Positions 9,665-18,216 of a stretch of 64,000 bases of DNA are shown one piece after another. The position numbers and the translations under genes were made by a program. Every line of letters starts with the position of its first letter. The stretch's first letter is position 1. The notes below the pieces were generated by a model that had not been told where the DNA came from, did not search any database, and was given only the letters and a program-made list of their open reading frames with translations. This DNA comes from Rhodospirillales bacterium (lineage in GTDB: Bacteria; Pseudomonadota; Alphaproteobacteria; Rhodospirillales; Casp-alpha2): NCBI GenBank assembly GCA_021775095.1, contig JAJFII010000060.1, forward strand, positions 1-64,000. Direction: 5' to 3'.

Positions 9665-10456
9665 TTAATCCCGCTCGGCCCGCACGACCCGCGCCAGGGT
9701 CAACACATCAACCGCCTCGGCCCCGGCCCACAACAGGACCCCGGCGCAGGCATTGAGCGTCGATCCGGTGGTTAAAACATCGTCAATCAACAAGATACGT
9801 TTACCCGTAATGCGCCTTGCAGACTTTTTCGGTACAGAAAAGGCGCCGCGGACATTTTTTGCCCGGGCCCCGGCCCGCAGCCGGGCCTGCGACGGAGTGC
9901 GCCGTTTGCGGCGGATGATTTCCGGTGCATAGGTTTTACCGGCCAGCCGGGCCAGGTGGCGGGCCAGTTCGGCCGACTGATTAAACCGGCGCGACCACAA
10001 TCGGGTCCAATGCAGCGGCACCGGGGTGATCAACTGAGCGGCGCCGATCACATCCGCTCCGGCACGCTGTAACCAACCGGCCAGCACCGGTGCCATATCG
10101 ACCCGGTCGGCATGTTTGAAGGCCAGGACAAGGGAACGGCTGCCATCATCATAAACCATACAGGAGCGGGCTTTGTCATAGACCGGGGGTCGCCTCAGAC
10201 AGGCGGCACACTGTTGTTTCCCCGGGATTTCAAATTCATAGGGCCTGCCGCAGCGCCAGCAGAGGGGCGCAGTTACAAAGGTGATTTTCTCCCAGCACGG
10301 GGCGCACAAACCACCGCCGCCGGAAACAATTTCGCCACAGACATAACAGCGTTCCGGCAACAAAACGTCGCGGGTTTTGCGGAGCCAGCCGGAAAACCGG
10401 TTTGCCGACTGAATTTCTTCAGACGGGTCATTTAAGATCGGTGCCGATTGTGTCAT
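9665..10456 (-). CDS. comF: ComF family protein (phosphoribosyltransferase-like)
   Basis: This is a 263-residue double-zinc-ribbon plus PRTase-fold protein of the ComF/GntX family, linked in other bacteria to DNA uptake. Cys pairs CYVCG, CAPC, CWRCG and CAAC form the N-terminal metal-binding part (about residues 35-100). The C-terminal PRPP-type loop reads ILLIDDVLTTGST. The ATG at 10456 is chosen, although an upstream in-frame ATG at 10513 would overlap the divergent methyltransferase gene. Only nine bases separate the two start codons, so their promoters must lie inside each other's coding sequence or the starts are further downstream. This comF next to an NDUFAF5-like gene is a familiar alphaproteobacterial arrangement. 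Confidence 0.9.
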   Translation of the reverse strand: MTQSAPILNDPSEEIQSANRFSGWLRKTRDVLLPERCYVCGEIVSGGGGLCAPCWEKITFVTAPLCWRCGRPYEFEIPGKQQCAACLRRPPVYDKARSCMVYDDGSRSLVLAFKHADRVDMAPVLAGWLQRAGADVIGAAQLITPVPLHWTRLWSRRFNQSAELARHLARLAGKTYAPEIIRRKRRTPSQARLRAGARAKNVRGAFSVPKKSARRITGKRILLIDDVLTTGSTLNACAGVLLWAGAEAVDVLTLARVVRAERD

Positions 10457-10465
10457 AAGGGCAGC

Positions 10466-11374
10466 ATGTCTGATATGATGAATATTTTCAACCGACGCGC
10501 CGTTCGCGCCCATCGAGACCGTGCAGCGACCACTTACCGGGATTTCGATTTCCTGTTCACGGAAGTTGCCGAGCGCCTGGGCGACCGTTTGCTTGATATC
10601 ACCCGGGGCTTTCCGGTTGCCCTCGATTTGGGCAGCCGCGGCGGCGATATGGCGCGATTTATTCCGCCCCGAAGCGCCGTCGAAACTCTGATCAATTTTG
10701 ATTTGTCACCGGCCATGGCGGCGCGTGCGCGCGCCACCAATGGCAACATTAGCCTGTGCGGAGATGAGGAATTTTTGCCCTTTCGCGAACACACCCTTGA
10801 TCTGGTGATCTCCAATTTAAACCTGCATTGGGTTAACGACCTGCCCGGTGCCCTGAGCCAAATTCGCCGGGCATTGAAACCCGATGGTTTGTTCCTGGCA
10901 GCCCTGTTGGGAGGCGAGACCCTGAAGGAACTGCGGATGGCCCTGGCGGCCGCAGAAATTGAAATTGAGTCCGGTTTCAGCCCACGGATGTCACCCCTCA
11001 CCGAAGTCAAAGATGCCGGCAATCTGTTGAGCCGTGCCGGTTTTGCCCTGCCCGTCGCTGATACGGAAACGATTACCGTGTCCTATGGCGATCCCCTTAA
11101 ATTGATGGCAGATTTGCGTGGCATGGGCGAAACCAACGCCACCGCCCTGCGCCGCACCAGCTTCAGCCGACGCGCCACTCTCATGCGGGCCGCCGAAATA
11201 TATCTGGAAAAATACGCGACCCGGGATGGCCGGTTGCCGGCAACCTTCGAAATCATTTATCTGACCGCCTGGGCGCCCCACGAAAGCCAGCAAAAACCCC
11301 TGCAACCGGGCAGCGGAAAAGTCTCCCTGAGCACCATGTTCATGGATGACGACACCTCAGACACGGAGACTTAA
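10466..11374 (+). CDS. NDUFAF5-like SAM-dependent methyltransferase-fold protein
   Basis: This 302-residue class I methyltransferase-fold protein resembles BioC and the mitochondrial complex I assembly factor NDUFAF5, which hydroxylates an arginine of a complex I subunit. It opens with the family-typical FNRRAVRAHRDRAA. The SAM-binding motif ALDLGSRGGDMARF lies near residue 55, and the segment DLVISNLNLHWVNDLPG follows near 115. The ATG at 10466 follows an AAGGG sequence. The stop is one base before the TauD-family start, so the two are probably co-transcribed. Whether it hydroxylates or methylates cannot be decided from sequence. Confidence 0.85.
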   Translation: MSDMMNIFNRRAVRAHRDRAATTYRDFDFLFTEVAERLGDRLLDITRGFPVALDLGSRGGDMARFIPPRSAVETLINFDLSPAMAARARATNGNISLCGDEEFLPFREHTLDLVISNLNLHWVNDLPGALSQIRRALKPDGLFLAALLGGETLKELRMALAAAEIEIESGFSPRMSPLTEVKDAGNLLSRAGFALPVADTETITVSYGDPLKLMADLRGMGETNATALRRTSFSRRATLMRAAEIYLEKYATRDGRLPATFEIIYLTAWAPHESQQKPLQPGSGKVSLSTMFMDDDTSDTET

Positions 11375-11375
11375 A

Positions 11376-12269
11376 ATGCGACGTAATCATGTGGTTAACC
11401 TGTTATCTCCTCTGGGTCCGAGCGAAGTTCGCGGCCTCAATTTAGCCGAACCCATGGATGGGGAATTCCTATCAGAGATCAAAACCCTGTGGCAGCAAGC
11501 CGGCGGGTTATTGATCTTCAGGGACCAGCAGTTAAACCAACGCCAACATATCGATTTCAGCCGTCAGTTCGGCACGCCGTTTGGCAGCCCGGACGGGGTC
11601 CCCCTGCAGGATACGGTCAGCCGTTATTTACATCCCGATCACCCGGAGATTTACCGGGTTTCCAATCAGCTTGATGCCGCAGGCCAACCGCGCGGGCGGG
11701 CCCGGGCCGGCACCTATTGGCATTCCGACGTCAGTTTTCGCGAACGACCGGCGTCCGCCTCAATCCTCTATGCCAAGGAAATCCCCAAGGTCGGCGGCGA
11801 TACCCTGTTTGCCAATACCCAGGCTGCCTACGCGGCCCTGTCCGAAGCCATGAAGGACCTGTTGGCACCGTTGACGGCGGTCCATGATTTTGCTGTCGCG
11901 GCAGCAACCCAATACGCCCAACCGGTTGTCATCAACGGCGATTTTGACGGCACCAATCAGGCCCTACACCCGGTCGTTCGCCAGCATCCGGACAGTGGCC
12001 GCAAATCGATTTTTGTAAACCCTGGTTTCACATCGCATTTACAGGGTTTTGAAAAACCCGAAAGTGATGCGCTTCTCAATTTTTTATATGGCCACATGAC
12101 CCGGCCGGAATTCATCTTTCGACAGGTCTGGCAGGACAACGATGTGGTGATGTGGGACAACCGCCTGCTCATGCATTATGCCCTAGCAGACTATGGGACT
12201 GAACCCCGATATCTCGAACGAACGACGATCATTGGCGAACGGCCGGCCCCCGGCGCAATAGGGACTTGA
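11376..12269 (+). CDS. TauD/TfdA family Fe(II)/2-oxoglutarate dioxygenase
   Basis: This is a 297-residue non-haem iron dioxygenase of the TauD/TfdA family. These enzymes hydroxylate small sulfonates, phenoxyacids or other compounds while converting 2-oxoglutarate to succinate. The iron ligands are visible: HxD at His116/Asp118 (TYWHSDVSF) and the distal His267 (LLMHYAL). The 2-oxoglutarate-binding Arg is in RYLERTT. The start ATG 11376 follows GGAGACTTAAA, one base after the preceding stop. The neighbours give no clue to the substrate; no taurine ABC transporter is adjacent. Family is certain, substrate unknown. Confidence 0.9.
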   Translation: MRRNHVVNLLSPLGPSEVRGLNLAEPMDGEFLSEIKTLWQQAGGLLIFRDQQLNQRQHIDFSRQFGTPFGSPDGVPLQDTVSRYLHPDHPEIYRVSNQLDAAGQPRGRARAGTYWHSDVSFRERPASASILYAKEIPKVGGDTLFANTQAAYAALSEAMKDLLAPLTAVHDFAVAAATQYAQPVVINGDFDGTNQALHPVVRQHPDSGRKSIFVNPGFTSHLQGFEKPESDALLNFLYGHMTRPEFIFRQVWQDNDVVMWDNRLLMHYALADYGTEPRYLERTTIIGERPAPGAIGT

Positions 12270-12300
12270 AGCCGGGCAAAACACTGCTTATCCTGCCGCA

Positions 12301-13011
12301 ATGAAATTTCCAGACCCCCTCATTAAAGGCAAATTGATAAAACGCTACAAACGGTTTATGGCCGATGTGGAACTTGAGAACGGCGACGTGGTCACCGCCC
12401 ATTGTGCCAATTCAGGTTCGATGCTGAGCGTCAAGGAACCGGGTTCCGAGGTGTGGATCAGCCCGGCCCGCAACCCCGATCGTAAACTCAAATATACCTG
12501 GGAACTGTTACGGGTCGGCGAAGCCTGGGTTGGCGTCAATACGGCCCATCCCAATCAAATTGTCTTTGATGCCATCGAAGACGGTACCATTGCCGAATTG
12601 CAGGGATACGAAAGCCAGCGCCGGGAAGTTAAATACGGTAAAAACTCACGCATTGATATTTTGCTGGAAAACCCGGACGGGACAAAATGTTACGTGGAAA
12701 TCAAAAATGTCACCATGAAACGGAACCTCGACCGCTCGGAACCAGCGGAGTTTCCCGATGGCGTCACGGCGCGTGGTGTTAAACATCTGATCGAACTCTC
12801 AGATATGGTCGCCGAAGGGCACAGGGCGGTCATGGTTTATCTGGTGCAGCGCGACGATTGTGACGGCTTTAATCTGGCCCGCGATATCGATCCGGAATAT
12901 GGGGCAATCTACGATAAAGCAACGGCTGCCGGGGTCGAAGTCCTGGCTTATACCTGCCGCCTGGATGAAAAACAGATCATCGTTACCCGCCGGGTCGATG
13001 CCTTGGGTTGA
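12301..13011 (+). CDS. sfsA: DNA/RNA nuclease SfsA
   Basis: The protein is 236 residues, the usual SfsA length, and matches the family along its whole length: the N-terminal OB-like part with HCANSGSML, then the nuclease-like core with SRIDILLEN and CYVEIKNVT. The C-terminal part contains GVKHLIELSDMV. Homologues were first described as sugar-fermentation stimulators and have a PD-(D/E)XK-type nuclease fold. It lies 31 bases after the dioxygenase gene and 75 before map, in a same-strand run of housekeeping genes. The start is an ATG at 12301; its upstream sequence has no strong ribosome binding site. Confidence 0.93.
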   Translation: MKFPDPLIKGKLIKRYKRFMADVELENGDVVTAHCANSGSMLSVKEPGSEVWISPARNPDRKLKYTWELLRVGEAWVGVNTAHPNQIVFDAIEDGTIAELQGYESQRREVKYGKNSRIDILLENPDGTKCYVEIKNVTMKRNLDRSEPAEFPDGVTARGVKHLIELSDMVAEGHRAVMVYLVQRDDCDGFNLARDIDPEYGAIYDKATAAGVEVLAYTCRLDEKQIIVTRRVDALG

Positions 13012-13086
13012 TGCAGGTGCCAATGCCTTTTATAACAGGCCGACGAAACTCTATCCAAAACCAACTATTATTGGCATAATAATCAA

Positions 13087-13908
13087 ATGCAGGAACAAGC
13101 AACGCGCGCGGTCTCACAGGATGGCCGATATATTAAACTCCACGGCGAAGAAGCCTTTGCCGGGATGCGGGTCGCTGGCCAATTGGCGGCGCAAACCCTC
13201 GATTTCATTGCGCCTCATGTGCAACCCAGGGTCACCACCGGTGAACTGGACAAATTGTGCCATGATTTTATTACCGAACGGGGCGGCATCTGTGCACCGC
13301 TTGGTTACCGGGGCTTTCCAAAATCCATATGCACGTCGATCAATCATGTGGTCTGTCACGGCATCCCCGGTGACAAGGTTTTAAATGAAGGCGACGTGGT
13401 TAATATTGATGTGACCCCGACGGTTGACGGCTGGCATGGCGATACCAGCCGGATGTTTCCCGTCGGCAAAATTAACCGCAAGGCAGAGCGGCTGATTGAA
13501 GTGACCTTCGAAGCCATGTGGGAAGGTATTCGCCAGGTGAAACCCGGTGCCACGCTTGGTGATGTCGGCCACGCCATTCAAACCTTTGCGGAAAAACAGC
13601 GGTATTCCGTGGTCCGTGATTTTTGCGGTCATGGTCTGGGCCAGGTGTTTCATGAGGCACCGAATGTTATGCATTATGGCAACCCCGGTGAGGGTGAAGT
13701 ACTGCATGAGGGGATGATGTTCACGATTGAACCGATGATCAATATTGGCCGTTATGATGTCAAAATCCTGGAAGACGGCTGGACCGCCGTGACCCGGGAC
13801 AAATCCCTGTCGGCCCAGTTCGAACATTCCCTGCGGGTCACCGCCGACGGCTACGAGGTCTTCACATTGTCCCCGGCGGGCCTGCACAAACCGCCCTATT
13901 CGGGTTAA
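13087..13908 (+). CDS. map: Type I methionine aminopeptidase
   Basis: This 273-residue enzyme removes the initiator methionine from new proteins in the cytoplasm. All five metal ligands of type I MAP are present: Asp108 (NIDVTP), Asp119 (HGDTSRMF), His182 (GHGLGQVFHE), Glu215 (TIEPM) and Glu246 (QFEHS). There is no N-terminal zinc-finger extension and no insert of the type II kind. The gene is followed 14 bases later by radC, a common order in alphaproteobacteria (sfsA-map-radC). The AT-rich stretch at 13030-13086 probably contains its promoter. Confidence 0.96.
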   Translation: MQEQATRAVSQDGRYIKLHGEEAFAGMRVAGQLAAQTLDFIAPHVQPRVTTGELDKLCHDFITERGGICAPLGYRGFPKSICTSINHVVCHGIPGDKVLNEGDVVNIDVTPTVDGWHGDTSRMFPVGKINRKAERLIEVTFEAMWEGIRQVKPGATLGDVGHAIQTFAEKQRYSVVRDFCGHGLGQVFHEAPNVMHYGNPGEGEVLHEGMMFTIEPMINIGRYDVKILEDGWTAVTRDKSLSAQFEHSLRVTADGYEVFTLSPAGLHKPPYSG

Positions 13909-13922
13909 CTGAAGAGGCCACC

Positions 13923-14864
13923 ATGACGCGGCCGGACAAGAGCGATCATCAGCTCCTCGTCGAGGCCAAATTAAGCCTGGACGAGATCACCGTTGACGAC
14001 GGTGAATCGTTTTACCGGATCAGCGGTGATACCCACCCCTATCGCACGGTCCTGCGAGATGCTGGCGGACGCTGGAATCCCAAGGACAAGGTCTGGACGT
14101 TTATCGGCCCGAGCCCGGCAATTCCCATTGCCAAGCGGTTGCGGGCGGAACCGGAATTGCTTGCCGACGCGCAAAAGGAAACCACCGCCAAACCCCATTA
14201 TTTCGGCCACCGGGCCCGTCTACGGACGCGTTTCATGGAAGCTGGTGCCGACGCGTTGCCCGACTACGAACTGCTGGAATTGATTCTGTTTCAATGTATT
14301 GCGCGGGTCGATGTGAAACCCCTTGCCAAACAATTGCTGGCGACCTTTGGCAGTCTGGGCGCGGTGATCGCCGCCGAGACAAATCGACTGAGCGCCTTTG
14401 ATAAATTAAACCCTTCGGCCGTTGTCCATCTCAAGGCGCTTTATGCCTTGAGCCAGCGGGTGGCGCACGAGGAGATTACTCAAAACGCCCTGTTGGGATC
14501 CTGGGACAAACTCATCACTTACTTAAAAACCGCCCTGGCTTATGAAACCAGGGAACACTTTCATGTGCTGTTTCTCAATGCAAAAAACATTCTGATCGCC
14601 GATGAAGTTCAGCAGACCGGCACCGTCAACCATACCCCCGTATACCCCCGCGAAGTGATCAAACGGGCCCTGGAACTGGGCGCGACGGCTTTGATTCTGG
14701 TGCACAATCATCCGAGTGGTGACCCGACTCCATCGCCGGCGGACCTAACCATGACCCAGGAAATTGCCGCCGCCGGTGAACGGCTCGACATCGTTTTGCA
14801 TGACCACATCATCATCTCGAATCAGGGATATGTTTCGTTCCGCGATTTGGGCCACCTGGCTTAG
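13923..14864 (+). CDS. radC: RadC/JAB1-type domain protein with extra N-terminal domain
   Basis: The C-terminal two thirds is a standard RadC protein: a helix-hairpin-helix-like part (LPDYELLELILFQCI near residue 115) and a JAMM metalloprotease-like domain with His261, His263 and Asp274 in HNHPSGDPTPSPAD. RadC is a DNA-metabolism-associated protein whose exact role is unsettled. About 90 residues precede the usual RadC start and hold HPYRTVLRDAGGRWNPKDKVW. This resembles DUF5710-like small domains (GxRWxPxxKxW) found on DNA-handling proteins. The start ATG lies after GAAGAGGCCACC. The gene ends five bases from the convergent kinase gene. Confidence 0.92.
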   Translation: MTRPDKSDHQLLVEAKLSLDEITVDDGESFYRISGDTHPYRTVLRDAGGRWNPKDKVWTFIGPSPAIPIAKRLRAEPELLADAQKETTAKPHYFGHRARLRTRFMEAGADALPDYELLELILFQCIARVDVKPLAKQLLATFGSLGAVIAAETNRLSAFDKLNPSAVVHLKALYALSQRVAHEEITQNALLGSWDKLITYLKTALAYETREHFHVLFLNAKNILIADEVQQTGTVNHTPVYPREVIKRALELGATALILVHNHPSGDPTPSPADLTMTQEIAAAGERLDIVLHDHIIISNQGYVSFRDLGHLA

Positions 14865-14869
14865 AGAAT

Positions 14870-17116
14870 CTATTGGGATGACAACACGATGGTCACAGAC
14901 GTGCCGATCCCGATTTCACTTTCAATGAACAGCTCGCCCTCATGAAGTTCGACCAGTGATTTAGATATTGCCAGTCCTAACCCCCACCCTTGCTCCGCAA
15001 GATGGGGATCCCTTACGCTTCTTGTGAACGGATTCGTTATTTTGGATAGCTCTTGTGAAGGAATGCCCCGCCCGTTGTCTTTGACCGTAATGCGCGTTTT
15101 CCCCTCTGTACTTTCTGCGAAGATCTTAATTTCCCCGGAATCAGCAGTGAATTTAACGGCATTTGACAATAAATTCAGGAGAACTTGTTTCACTGCCCGT
15201 TTGTCGACGTAAAGAGGAGACAAAGGATCAGATAGGGTTACGGTGATTTGAATATCTTTGGCAATGGCTTTTTCCTTAATCGTGCGGCGGCACTCTTCAA
15301 TAATTTCCTGAACGGATACCGTTGTTTTATCCAGTGACATTTTTCCAGCCTCAATCACCGAAATATCAAGAAGATCATTGACCAACTCGAGCAGAAGTTG
15401 ACCACTGTGATGAATATCATCGGCATATTCTTTGTATTTTGCCGTACCAGTTGGCCCGAAGTATTGACCACTCAGTATTTCAGAAAAACCAAGAATGGCA
15501 TTTAGCGGTGTCCGCAATTCGTGGCTCATGGATGCCAGAAACTCGGATTTTACCTTATTTGCTTTTTCAGCGTTCATTCTGGCTTCATTTAGATCGTTCT
15601 CTGTTCTTTTTTGTTCGGTAATGTCGGTGATGATGTTGAAGGTATATCCATCCGGAGCGCGCGTCTCCAATGCCAAAAGCTCCCTGTCGATCCGGTGAAT
15701 TTCTACGGGCGGTCCCGGTGCAAGGTGTTTCGCTAATCGTTCTTTTATATAGGCGTCTTCTCTGCCCAAAGCGTCTTTAACCGGCTGGCGAGCAACCATC
15801 GTCCGCAGCATATTTTCAAAAGTTTCGCCAACTTCCAGGATGTCTGCCATGATGCCCATAATGGATTTATACTGTGAATTGAAAAATATCAGCCGATCTT
15901 CGTCGTCAAATAGTGCGATCCCGACAGGCACTTGCTGTATGGCATGGAGGAGGCGTTCAATGGTTTTTTCATGGTCAATGCGTTCCGTAATATCTCTACC
16001 AAACCCTCTATAGCCTTTGAATACGCCCTTGTCGTATACGGGTTTTCCGCTAATTGATAACCAAACCTGGCTGCCGTCCGGTTTTGTGCCTGGATGTATA
16101 AAATCTTTAAAGGGTTTGTGGTCTCTCAGGTCAGATAACTGTTTCTCCCAGGCACCAGTGGCGGCACCCGGGTTTCCGTTTTCCTCTTGCGATACGCCAA
16201 GCATATTGTCCTGCGGCACCCCAGTTACAGAGGTGAACCGTTCAGAGAAATAGCAATACCGTAAATTTTCATCCATTTCCCAAAACCAGTCAGAAGCACT
16301 TTCGGCAAAGTCTCGTATGCGCTCCCTATTCTCAATAAGTTTAGTCTCTGCAATCTTGAGATCGGTAATATCTGCGGAAATCGTTGCAATGCTGCCGTCG
16401 GGCAGTTGTTGCTCGTTTATCATGAACCAAAGGCCATCCTGACGTAGCTGTTCAAAGGAGCCTTGGGGATTGCGATGGTTTGCAAGGCGTTTCACCAACC
16501 ACTGCTTTTCCCTATGCTTCGCTTCAGGAACAAGTTCATGATCCAACAGGGCCTGAGCAAAGTCCTTGTAGAGGACACCCGGGACAGCTTGATCGGCAAT
16601 CTCTTTGTTCATATCGCGAAAGCGTTGGTTGCAGATTAAAAGGCGGTCTTCGCTATCCCACAGGGCAAAGGGTTCGGATAAGGCCTCGATCGCAGTTGCC
16701 AGCCGTTGGTTCGCCAACTGGGCGCGTTCTTCTGCGACAACTTGAACCGTAAGATCACTGCCGACGCCAATATAACCCTGAAAACATCCCTTCTCGTCAA
16801 ATATCGGTTTTCCGCTCACGGATATAAATTGAGTTTGGCCACTGGGCCCCCGGCGGTTATAGCGGAAATCCTTAAACGGTTTGTGGTCTCTAAGGTCCTG
16901 GAGATGTTGTTGCCATTTTTTCGAGGCGGAATTACTGCCCGCAAGTTCCTCCCGCGTTTTACCGATGTGAAAAGCCGCGGGAACGCCCACCAGACGCTCT
17001 ACATTTTCGGAGATATAGATGAACCTTAAATCGGGACCCATCTCCCAAAACCATTCGGAAGCGACTTCCGCGTAGTCCCGCCCGGTTTTAGCTAACTTGG
17101 ATTTTGATTCGACCAA
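14870..17116 (-). CDS. Multi-PAS sensor histidine kinase
   Basis: This kinase of about 748 residues has four PAS-type regions (roughly 10-130, 135-250, 262-380 and 385-500) followed by the kinase core. The phospho-acceptor is His532 (MSHELRTPLN), the N box reads NLLSNAVKFTADSGE, and the G boxes are KDNGRGIP and WGLGLAI. PAS 1 and PAS 3 are recent relatives of each other and of the PAS in the kinase at 51628. There is no receiver domain and no membrane helix. The only workable start is a TTG at 17116; an ATG just upstream is in another frame and the frame is closed by a TGA 12 bases upstream. The N terminus is therefore uncertain. No cognate regulator is adjacent. Confidence 0.85.
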   Translation of the reverse strand: MVESKSKLAKTGRDYAEVASEWFWEMGPDLRFIYISENVERLVGVPAAFHIGKTREELAGSNSASKKWQQHLQDLRDHKPFKDFRYNRRGPSGQTQFISVSGKPIFDEKGCFQGYIGVGSDLTVQVVAEERAQLANQRLATAIEALSEPFALWDSEDRLLICNQRFRDMNKEIADQAVPGVLYKDFAQALLDHELVPEAKHREKQWLVKRLANHRNPQGSFEQLRQDGLWFMINEQQLPDGSIATISADITDLKIAETKLIENRERIRDFAESASDWFWEMDENLRYCYFSERFTSVTGVPQDNMLGVSQEENGNPGAATGAWEKQLSDLRDHKPFKDFIHPGTKPDGSQVWLSISGKPVYDKGVFKGYRGFGRDITERIDHEKTIERLLHAIQQVPVGIALFDDEDRLIFFNSQYKSIMGIMADILEVGETFENMLRTMVARQPVKDALGREDAYIKERLAKHLAPGPPVEIHRIDRELLALETRAPDGYTFNIITDITEQKRTENDLNEARMNAEKANKVKSEFLASMSHELRTPLNAILGFSEILSGQYFGPTGTAKYKEYADDIHHSGQLLLELVNDLLDISVIEAGKMSLDKTTVSVQEIIEECRRTIKEKAIAKDIQITVTLSDPLSPLYVDKRAVKQVLLNLLSNAVKFTADSGEIKIFAESTEGKTRITVKDNGRGIPSQELSKITNPFTRSVRDPHLAEQGWGLGLAISKSLVELHEGELFIESEIGIGTSVTIVLSSQ

Positions 17117-17428
17117 TTTCGATCCCGCTCATTTAATTTGCAACTGCGTTTATATACATTTTGGCCAGTGGTGGCCCGACCCTAAGTATGTCGCAGTAAT
17201 TCAGGCCGATCAAACAGTGGCACAGATGAGACCGGCGTCAACGGCACAAGGGAATGAACGCAATAGGTAAGAGTTGGTGGTTATTCGCAGTTCTCGGGGC
17301 TGGCCCCGGGCAGGTTCACCAGGTGTCGGACAAACCGATGGCAAAAAACTGCAGGAGGTTCTGGCGCGGTACCGGGGCCGGCACACCTGTCAGGATTTGC
17401 TGGTCCGGCGAAAATTCAGGTTTCGCGC
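17117..17428. other. Intergenic region between racemase-like gene and kinase
   Basis: About 310 bases downstream of the minus-strand racemase-like gene and upstream of the minus-strand kinase. The short open frames on the plus strand look random. It probably holds the kinase promoter. No U-tract terminator was recognised for the racemase-like operon. Confidence 0.45.
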
Positions 17429-18172
17429 TCAGGTCTGTGAAAACATTTTGGCGAGGGCCGGATTGAGGCCGTCTGTCGGGCGGGTTCCGGGTGTTTTGTA
17501 AATACCGGCTTTTGGCGGTATCCATCCGCTTAACACAGCCAGCTCCGCCAGCCCGACCGCATAGTGAATAGGCGGGATGACCGGAACCGGAAGATGTGGA
17601 GCGACCAGTTCCGCCATACCGGCAAATGCGCCGCCACCCAAGACCAGAACATCGGCATGGTCTTCTGCAACCGCAGCCAATCCCAGCTTGACAATTTCCT
17701 CGATGGCTTTGTCCTGATTTTTAGCCAGCTCCGTGCCACTCATACGGATCAGTCGAATGCTGCAGACATCGCGCTGCATACCGAATGTCGAGACAACTTC
17801 TTCATTTTCTGCCCGGCTATAGGAGCCCATTCCGATGATGCCCACCCGCCGCCCAAACAGTTGTGCGGCGCGCATCATGGCTTCGGCGATGCCGATCACC
17901 GGCAGAGGAAGCAGTTCCTTCGCACCGAAGGTCAGGACCGGCACAAAGGCCCCCAGAACAACGGCGTCATAGTCCTGATAGATCGATGCCAGCTTATCCA
18001 GTATCGCATAACCAGCGATTGCCATTTCACTGCGGGTCGCGATATAGGGCACGCCGAAATCCGAACAGACGCCATCAACTGTGGTGCCGGCGCGGCAATG
18101 TTTGCGGCCTTCAAGGACCATCAGATCGGTCATATCCTGCGATGTGTTTGGATTAGCGATCAGTATTTTCAT
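17429..18172 (-). CDS. Asp/Glu/hydantoin racemase family protein lacking the usual catalytic cysteines
   Basis: This 247-residue protein starts with MKILIANPNTS, the hallmark of hydantoin and Asp/Glu racemases, which invert a stereocentre using two cysteines. The first Cys position (normally GCFxDP) reads VLGAFVPV, and the second (normally LGCAGM) reads VLGGGAFAGM. Both catalytic cysteines therefore seem absent. It may be a decarboxylase-like or other member of the superfamily, or a non-catalytic one. It is the last gene of the minus-strand operon with the TRAP transporter and uraD, so it probably acts on the imported compound or a breakdown product. The start was set at the conserved MKILI; a longer frame would run into dctM. 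Confidence 0.82.
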   Translation of the reverse strand: MKILIANPNTSQDMTDLMVLEGRKHCRAGTTVDGVCSDFGVPYIATRSEMAIAGYAILDKLASIYQDYDAVVLGAFVPVLTFGAKELLPLPVIGIAEAMMRAAQLFGRRVGIIGMGSYSRAENEEVVSTFGMQRDVCSIRLIRMSGTELAKNQDKAIEEIVKLGLAAVAEDHADVLVLGGGAFAGMAELVAPHLPVPVIPPIHYAVGLAELAVLSGWIPPKAGIYKTPGTRPTDGLNPALAKMFSQT

Positions 18173-18216
18173 GGGGGGTTCAGGCCTTTGTACGTAGGGT
18201 AATTCAATTGACGGCA

